This document shows positions 40,501-49,185 of a stretch of 64,000 bases of DNA, one piece after another. Source of the DNA: Achatina immaculata. Its lineage: Eukaryota > Mollusca > Gastropoda > Stylommatophora > Achatinidae. How positions within the stretch are numbered: the first letter of the stretch is position 1; every line of letters starts with the position of its first letter. Both the position numbers and the translations under genes were made by a program. The DNA lies in the NCBI GenBank assembly GCA_009760885.1, contig CM019693.1, positions 2,546,300-2,610,299 on the forward strand. The letters are read 5' to 3'. The notes beneath the pieces were generated by a model. It saw only the letters and a list, made by a program, of their open reading frames with translations, was not told where the DNA came from and did no database searches.

Positions 40501-43500
40501 ACGGACCCCTTGTTTTATCTCAAGCCAAGTTATTTCATCATTTATTCTCACCGCTGCCTGTTGGAAGTGGGTTATGGCGCCTGTTTTTTCAGTCCCCGCA
40601 TGCCGCTACAAAGCAGGGGGTGTGCAATGTTTCTATAGTCGACTCCACCACCACGGGGACTGGCGAACCATGCCCCGTTAGCCAAGCTAGGCCTGTTTCT
40701 GGGGTTACCAACGGAGAAGTGGCATAAGGTCCTGATCAGCTATGGTTGCTAGCATGTCAGCTATAGGTCGCCGATTGCCAAGTCGTACGGCGTCTGTACG
40801 GGAATAATACAATAATAATAATAATAAATAATAGTACATGTACATAAAAATCGGTACCGAGACGAAGGAATAACGAAACTTCCCTTGGGTGTTGTCTTCG
40901 CCATCTACTGTAGATGTCTTGTGCACTGTGGGACTGCTGTCTCGTTGTAACTACAATTTTCATATTCCATCTTATTTCTCATGTCTGGACTGCAGACTGA
41001 GAGGCCTACAGAAGATATGTTAGGGAGGTAAAGTTCCGGAAGGGACGCGCAAATGATTGACTGACTGACTGGACTGCAAAGTTCTGAGAAGGAAACCCAA
41101 ATCATTATGATTCATATTCTTTTTTTTCCCCACATGAAAGATGCATTCAATGTTTTCTTGTTATTACTGGTAGCCTTGCTTCTGAGTCGGATGAATATGT
41201 TTGGTGCAATGGAGGAAAAGCCTAGTAGTAGTCAAAGACGTTAAAATATTCTGCTACATATCCGGAGAGAAAGAGAGCAGAGAAATGGAAATATATCTAC
41301 CCTATGCTACTTTCCTGCACTATCACGCATGCATCAGCTTCACGTCCACTGAGTGTTATTAAAGTTAACATAAAGATTTAATTGTTCTGTGGTTTTCTGG
41401 AACATCTCTTGTTGGTTATCTTATCACCGTGCGTTCGTGGTTATGCGTAAAATCTTGTGCTGTTTACACTAGATTTAGAGTCGGGACAGGGCGAGGCATA
41501 AGATTAGCTCTCACAGCTTTGCTTGTAAAGACTTGCATTTTCCAAATGAATATTCGGCGGAGTTTCGTCATCGTGTTTTCATTAAAAACCATTCCATAGG
41601 GACAGCACGTGACCAGAAAAGTACGAGAGAGAAAATGGGAAGAGGGTGCAATCTAGCCATCTTTATCGTGGCGGGGGGATGAAAGGGAGCGGTGATGGGG
41701 TGGACAAAGTTAAAGTTAAATTTAAGTTTTAATCCAAAAACTTGATCCAGTGGATTCTTTTATGTGTTTATACTTGCCTACAGAGTGAATTTTCTTCACA
41801 ACAACAACATATAATTTTTAAAAATTCTGAGCAGTTTTCTAACATGCAACAATCAAAGATGAGAATACGGGACAATATGGGGCAACGTGTGTTTTAAAGT
41901 AGGGGAGGGGGCATTTAAGTGTTTCGACAGAAGCAATACGATTCCCTGGACAAATCTGTAAAATCCAGGACTGCCCCTTATAATATGGGACGGTATGCCA
42001 CCTTTCACAGGAAGACAAACACGTTATTTCAACATCCTTTTGGGGTGGGTGGGGGGGGGGGTGGATGAGTAGACAGAGAGCGAAGTGCTGGAGATAATTT
42101 TTCTGCCCTTAAGAAGACTGTATATATACCGTTGTCCACTTTACTATGACGGCCAGTGGTCCCTCTTGGTCATGTGCACGTCTTCATGAGCATAAAATGA
42201 CTTATCGTTCTCCACATCAGTTGTTTTATTTTCCCCGCGCGAACGTTTTCTTCACTCCTCCAAGCCTCGTTGTGTCACCGAGTTACTCTCAAAGTTATTG
42301 TCGGACGTATCTTCCTTTAATAGGAAAAAAAATGATGATGGGAATGTACAACAATCATTCATCAGTTTTACAAGTTCTTTTAACATCTCTTTCATACACT
42401 CTACAAAGTTCTCTCTCCACATGCACACACAGATACACATATATCATTTGCACGGCCGTTTTCTGAGGTTAGTTATCCTAAGACTTATATTTTACATCCT
42501 TCTCGTGCCGTCAAGCGTCACACAGGACTCGCACTGTATCTCGCCATTGAGTCTCAATTCTCGCGAGCTTCTCAATCTCATCAAGGGATCTGATGTCAGT
42601 CACCTGAATTTCTCTTGTCAATGTTCTCTTCAGGGTCTCTGGAGGTGGCCTCTCTTTCTTTCTCCAGATTTTTTTCTTATTTGATGGTTTGCTCCCCTGG
42701 GAACAACTGTGTTAAGAGCACACTTATCTTAACATAGTGTTTGTGAGACAGGGAACATAGATCTGTTTGCTTAAAACTCTGACCTACTTCTGTAGCCCAG
42801 AAACCTGTAGCAATCGACACTAATTGTAATTGTTATTTTGGTAAAATGTAATGTCATGTTGGTAGACGAATGGGGACATGGAAATCTCTGGCGGTGATGA
42901 GGAAAGTCTGGTGTGAAACCAATGAATCCAGGACGTGACAAGCCTATGGGTCTTTACAACAATGGTTATCAGAATGATGTAAACAAAACAGAGCCAGTAA
43001 CCACAGGTGGCGGGGAATGGATATCATTGAAGCACTCATCAGATTCCTCATCTCAAAGTCAGAGTGTCTTTGTGGAACTGTCTCCAAACCATCTGACATG
43101 GAGAAAGGACTTACATACAGCCACCAGAGGCTGGAAAACAAACTTTTGGCCAGGCCAGCCACACTGTCTTCATGGCAGTCCGAGCAAGACCACAGTCTGC
43201 CCTAGCAAGGAAAGGTGCTGAAGTCGGAGTTACCCAGCCAAAAGGCGCATCGCAAAAATCAGGGTAACACACATTATTGCTAATGAAATGTCTCTATCTG
43301 CAGTTTTCAAACATGGTGCTCGCCCTGTGAAGACTAACCAGGCAGGTGCAGTGCCGGGCCCCCTACATGTGCCCAGGTGCCCCAAACTGTGGAACATATC
43401 CTCCAGAACTGCACCAACTATGAGACACTGAGAAATAATTACTGGCCCAGTGAAACCACTGAAATTTATCCAAGAGACAGGACTGCAGATATAGACAGAC

Positions 43501-46500
43501 AATGCGAAGGAAGAAGAAGAAGAAGAAGGTTTGCTTTATGATTCTCTGTTTCTTCTCATCACGTGGCCCACATAAGGCCACATTCTTTTCCTCATTACTG
43601 CTGAGACTGTTTGCTGCATGCTCATTTCCCGTATATCTGCTTTAGTCTTGAATTCGTTTCACTGTATACAGAGTATTTTTCTTAGACATTCCATTTCGAA
43701 TGCGTCCAATTCGCTCTCTGTTTCTTTGGTTGTTTTCCAGCTTTCATGTGTGAAATGGATATTACATTGGAGTTGAATATCCTAAGTTTGTTTCTGTGCT
43801 TAGAAGTTCTGATTTTCGTATTTTCTCAAGATTCTTAAATGCCAATGCTGCCTCTGCTGTTCTGGTTCTAACTTCTTTCTTCGTGTCTGCTTCCTGATCT
43901 ATGTAACGCCTGAGCTATGCAAAGTGTATGTTATGTGACTAAATATCATAATAATGAACATATGAAGGACGCAGGGGTTTTTTTGCTGCGGTCTGGACAG
44001 GGCCGGAGGGGGGCGCGCCTCTGTGTGTGTGTGTGTGTGTGCGCGTGCGTGCGTGCGTGCGTGCGCGCGTGTGTGTGTGTGTGTGTGAAAAAGAGGTAGA
44101 GAGAGAGAGAGAGAGAGGTGCATAATAAGGAACCAGGTAAACTTGGGGGAAAAAAGAAACAAAGACCCATATAACTTTTTTTTTTAATTTACCTATTTCT
44201 CAAGAAAATTGCTCCTCCCCCTCCCCTCCCTTCCCTCATCCCTACTCATCCACGCACAGTTTCACATGAGAATGCAAGGTTAACTGGAACTTTGACCTAA
44301 TTTTGAGTTTTAGGTTTTCTGGGTTCTTAAAAAAATCGTGTTATAAGCCTACCTTAGTTTGCCATGAACCTGTGTCAGTTACCGGTGGCAATGTTTCAAT
44401 CTTTATTTAATCCTTGGCCATCTCTGTCATCGTTTACGTCCTTCTGCTGATATCCTGATATCAGTTGTGATCATCTTTTCTTCGACAATCAGCTTGTCTA
44501 GATCAATGTCTTTGGTCCCAACAACGATAATGTTGCAGTAAGGATTTAACCGACATGACGAGTTATCGGTTAAGTCCATGCAGTCAGTCAGCGTTGAGTA
44601 GGAACCTGATGGTTAGTCAGTCGCAACGTGGCGTTGAGTAGGAAGCTGATCGTTAGTCAATCGCATATGGTGTTGAGTAGGAAGCTGATTGTTAGTCAAT
44701 CGTACGTGGCGTTGAGTAGGAAGCTGATCGTCAGTCAATCGCATATGGTGTTGAGTAGGAAGCTGATTGTTAGTCAATCGCATATGGTGTTGAGTAGGAA
44801 GCTGATTGTTAGTAAATCGCATATGGTGTTGAGTAGGAAGCTGATCATTAGTCAGTCGCATATGGTGTTGAGTAGGAAGCTGATTGTTAGTCAATCGCAT
44901 ATGGTGCTGAGTAGGAAGCTGATTGTTAGTCAATCGCCGCTGTTGGCGAGATTTTCAGCTGCCGTGCGTGGAGCAGTGCTCCTCCCGGCCAATGAAGAAA
45001 TTTGCAAATGAGGTTGCCGCGCAGCATCACTGCGGAAAAGGTGGTAGAAAGGATAAAGCGAAGCAAACAGTCAAATCAAGGCACCTCTGGTCTGGAGGTC
45101 GGCCACGTCCTGAGTGCAGTCATATCGGGTGAAATGCATGAACCGGCTTGTCCCAGAGGTTAAGACGTTGCTGGCTTGACTCTTCAAATGCCGCGTGTGG
45201 AGTGAAGCTCCTCCCGGTTAAGGAAGTAAATGCGGAAAAGAAATAAAGGTTGCTGTGCGGCATCGGTGGGAAAAGGTGGTGGAAAGTGAAGTTTAACCGG
45301 TATGTCCAGTAGTATCGCTACGAGAGCTATACCACGGCACCTCTGCTCTAGAGGCCGCCCACGTCCGAAATACACCTACACTGGTGAAATATGCCTAAAC
45401 CGGCACACACCAGGGGTGGAACTCGATGGCTTAGACATGTCATGCCACCTCCGCTCTAGAGGTCGGTAACGCCTGATAAATACCCATACTGGTGAATTTT
45501 GCCTAAACCGGCTCATACCAGGGGTGAATCTTGAAGGCTATGAATGTCACAGTACCTCTGCCCTAGAGGTCGGTCCCGTCCCAAACACGCCCATACTGGG
45601 AAATGCCTAAACCGGCTCAACCCAGGGGTAGAAGTCACTAGTGGCGAGGATTCGTCCTCCTGGACAAAAGCTCCATCCTGGTCACAACTAGGAAGGGTAG
45701 CGGCCACGACCACAAAATGCTGAAGTCGGAGACACTGGACCAGGGAAGTCTAGATAGGCAACCACCTCTCACCCGGCGGGGATGTTTGCGTATCCTAATC
45801 ACGCTGAGGTTTTCCGGTGAGAAAGTCCAACCCTGGACTGGATGGGCAACCACCTCTCACCCGGCGGTGATACACGGGTATCTCAAAACACGCCGAGGTT
45901 TTCCGGTGAGAAAGTCCAACTCTGGCCTGGGTGGGCTACTGCTTCTCACCCAGCGGGGATGCACTGATATCCCAAACACGTCGAGGTCTTCCAGTGAGAA
46001 AGTCCAACCCTAGACCAAACTGGTGCAATGAAAACCACGGTGTCACGCAATCCCGCTTCCGAGACCCACCAAGAATACAGGCTAAAGCACTGTGATACTC
46101 TGAACCCCTTGTGGTCCTTTCGTGGAACTCGTGTGGTCTATTTTGGACCACACAGGGGACCACGGGACCTAACGAGGACCACATGCGTGAATTCAGTAGG
46201 TTCACAGTGCGGTTTTTGGTGGTAGAAGTGAACGAAGAAGAAGAAGAAGAAGTTAGTCAATCGCATTTGGCGTTGAGTAGGAAGCTGATCGTTAGCAGCA
46301 CATGGCGTTGAACAGGAAGTTGAACGTCAGCCAATCGGATCTGGCGTTAAGACAGAACCTAACAAAAATAATAAGGGCACACTGCGTAGTTCGTCATCAC
46401 CTTACGTCATCTCTACTGGGAATAGCTGGCTGTAGCTAACTCCAAATTGCTCTCACAGTACACCTCGCCAAGCTGGTTTCTTACCATCCATCTTCATCCT

Positions 46501-49133
46501 TATCCCCTTACGATTTTTCGATCAATTTTTTTTCCTCTCAGGTGTGATTTTCATTACAGAACTTTCCTCTTGGCATAGCCAAAAAATATAGGTTTTTGTT
46601 GTCTTATTCTCACAACTTTCGCTTATTTCTTATTTCTTGTGTAGTCCGTGATATTTCATACAGAACACGTGAAATACTGTGTAAAAAAAAAAACACAAAC
46701 AAGGAGTGTATGTGGTGTTAAATGTCCTATTCCCTGGCGAGATCAGTGGTGCCGACTGAAACTGAATTAGACCTGGATTCTGAATGTCAGTTTTGAACAT
46801 TTATTTCTGAAAAGATAGGGGGGAGGGGGGGACCCTGGACACCCAAACACTTCCCTTCTCCCATATTCTCTTCCTCTTAATGTAGAATGTGTGGAACAGG
46901 GAGAAAGTTGCACGATAAAGGGCTGAACATAAGATTCTGCCAAATTTATGCCAAATTCTTCTCCCTTTGGCAATTAATTAAGATCAATCAATCAAATAAT
47001 CCGCCCCTATCTCCTCCGTCAGTGAAACTCGTTTGTAAAAAGTTGTGAGTATTAGTTGGGTAGACTGCATTGTCAACACTGAGCTTAAGGTAGTTTATTT
47101 TCTTTGAGATTCGATACATCTTCAAAGATTCAGTACACCGGACTTTTTATTCACAGAGAACCAAGTTCCGTTATCTTTAATAACTGTTTATTCCCAGAGA
47201 ATCAAGTGCCGTTATAAGTTGTTTTTCTTGCTAGGATATGCCATAGCTTTGCATATTTTAATGTAGAATATTCTAAAAGAAATTTCAGATTCTCAAATCT
47301 ATTTGTGTATCTGATGACACGACGACTTCAATGAATCAACGTGCTGAGTTTGTTTTTTTTTCCCACTCCGTATAATGTTCTATGTACTTTTAGGTATTTG
47401 GTTCTTTCCACTTGAATTCTGGCAAGAACCGATTAATGTCGATAATTCTAACCTTGTCATGCCTTAGAGGCACATAGGGAAGGGATATGGTGTTAGTGCT
47501 CATATTTTCCTTGACCTGTCACCACATAGAGGGTGATGTGGTCAGTATCACGCCTGGCTGCCTTTCCTTCCCCAACTCCAGAAGAAGTCGGGTACCCATT
47601 TATACAGCTAGGTGACTGGGGTGACTCCGGCCGGATTCGAACCCCCCACCTTCGCCACGAGAGACCAGTGCACTAACCACTTCGCCTCTCAGACACCCGA
47701 TATAATGATGGCCTGTTTCAGTTTCCCAATCATTTTTCCTTGTTTCTTACATCACTTGCGGCTGCCTCTGCTTGGCTGTTTGAACGTTGTTCAGATACGG
47801 GTCGTGTGCGTCTGTATTCTTCTCGAATGAATAATGCTAAAAAAACTACTGGCCACACATCTCCACGTGTATGCCGCGTGATTTAGATTCCCTGAACCCT
47901 GCTTTAAGCAGGCTGTGGGGTTTCTTATGCTATGGAAAAAAAAGTAGTAAAAGCAGCACTGAAAATTCATCAAAATACATTAAAGAATTTGATAACGGCC
48001 TATTTAATATTTGTACATACAAGATTGTTGTGAAAGAATAGAAGGACATCAGAAGTGTGGAAGATATAGTGAAATGTTTAAAGAAATCAAAACATTGACG
48101 AGAAATGTCACATCTAAGCTAAATGCAATTTGTGACGAGGTGGGGAATACCTTGACAGAGACAGAAGAAATTCTAGAAAGATGGGAGGAATATATGAAAC
48201 AACTGACTGTGAAAGCAGAAATCAACAGTGTGAATTATAATTGGAACAGAAAGAACCCGAACCGACAATAGAAGAAGTTTATGGGCAATAAAGAATCTGA
48301 AAAATGGCAAATCACCAGGATGTGATGAGATAATAGCTGAACTTATTAAAGCAGGAGGAAAGGAATGTGTAACAGTCTATCATCTTATCTTATCTTATAT
48401 CTTATATCCTTCCCGTGCCGTTAGACGTCACATAGGGCTCGCAAAGTAGTTCGCCAATTTTTCCTGTCTTCGGCGAGTCTTTCAGCCTCATCAAAGGATG
48501 TTATGCCTGTTAACTTGGCCTCTCTTAATAATGTCCTCTTTAGAGTTTCACGCGGTCTGCCCCTTTTTCTTCGGCCTGTTGTGTTCCACTTGATAGCTTG
48601 TTTTGGGATTCTCTGCTCATTTCTTCTCATCAAGTGACCAACATATGTCCATCTCCTTTTCCTGATCACCCGTGAGACTGGTTGTTGTTCAGTCATCTGT
48701 CTTATCTCTGCATTGTTCTTGAATTCATTCCACTTGATGCCGAGTATTTTCCTTAGGCATTTAACAGTCTATCATGCACTACGTAAAAAGATATGACATT
48801 CAGGTATTTGGTTAAAAGAATGGAAAAGACTATATCCATACCACTGCCAAAAAAGGGTAACCTGAAATTATGCACGAACTACAGAACTGTTGCCCTGATT
48901 AGTCATGCCAGTAAAATTCTGTTAAAAATCATAATGGGTAGACTTCGTAAGAAAGTAGAAGAAGTCAATATGGTCCAAGCTGGTTTCAGGCAAGGAAGAT
49001 GATCAAGAGATCATATATTCAATATAAGATTAATAGAATTCTTCCCATCGCAACACATGCCTGTGAGACCCGAACACTTAACAAAACAGCCGAGAAACAC
49101 ATAAATGCCTTTGAATGTAAAAAAGAGTTCTTC

Positions 49134-49185
<52 letters not shown>

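Noticed and set aside
44613..45011. 13-residue periodic frames ([17 protein letters not shown]) over 44.6-45.0 kb
   Set aside because: Same effect from a 39-bp satellite; no start context, no family, interrupted by a retroposed element.
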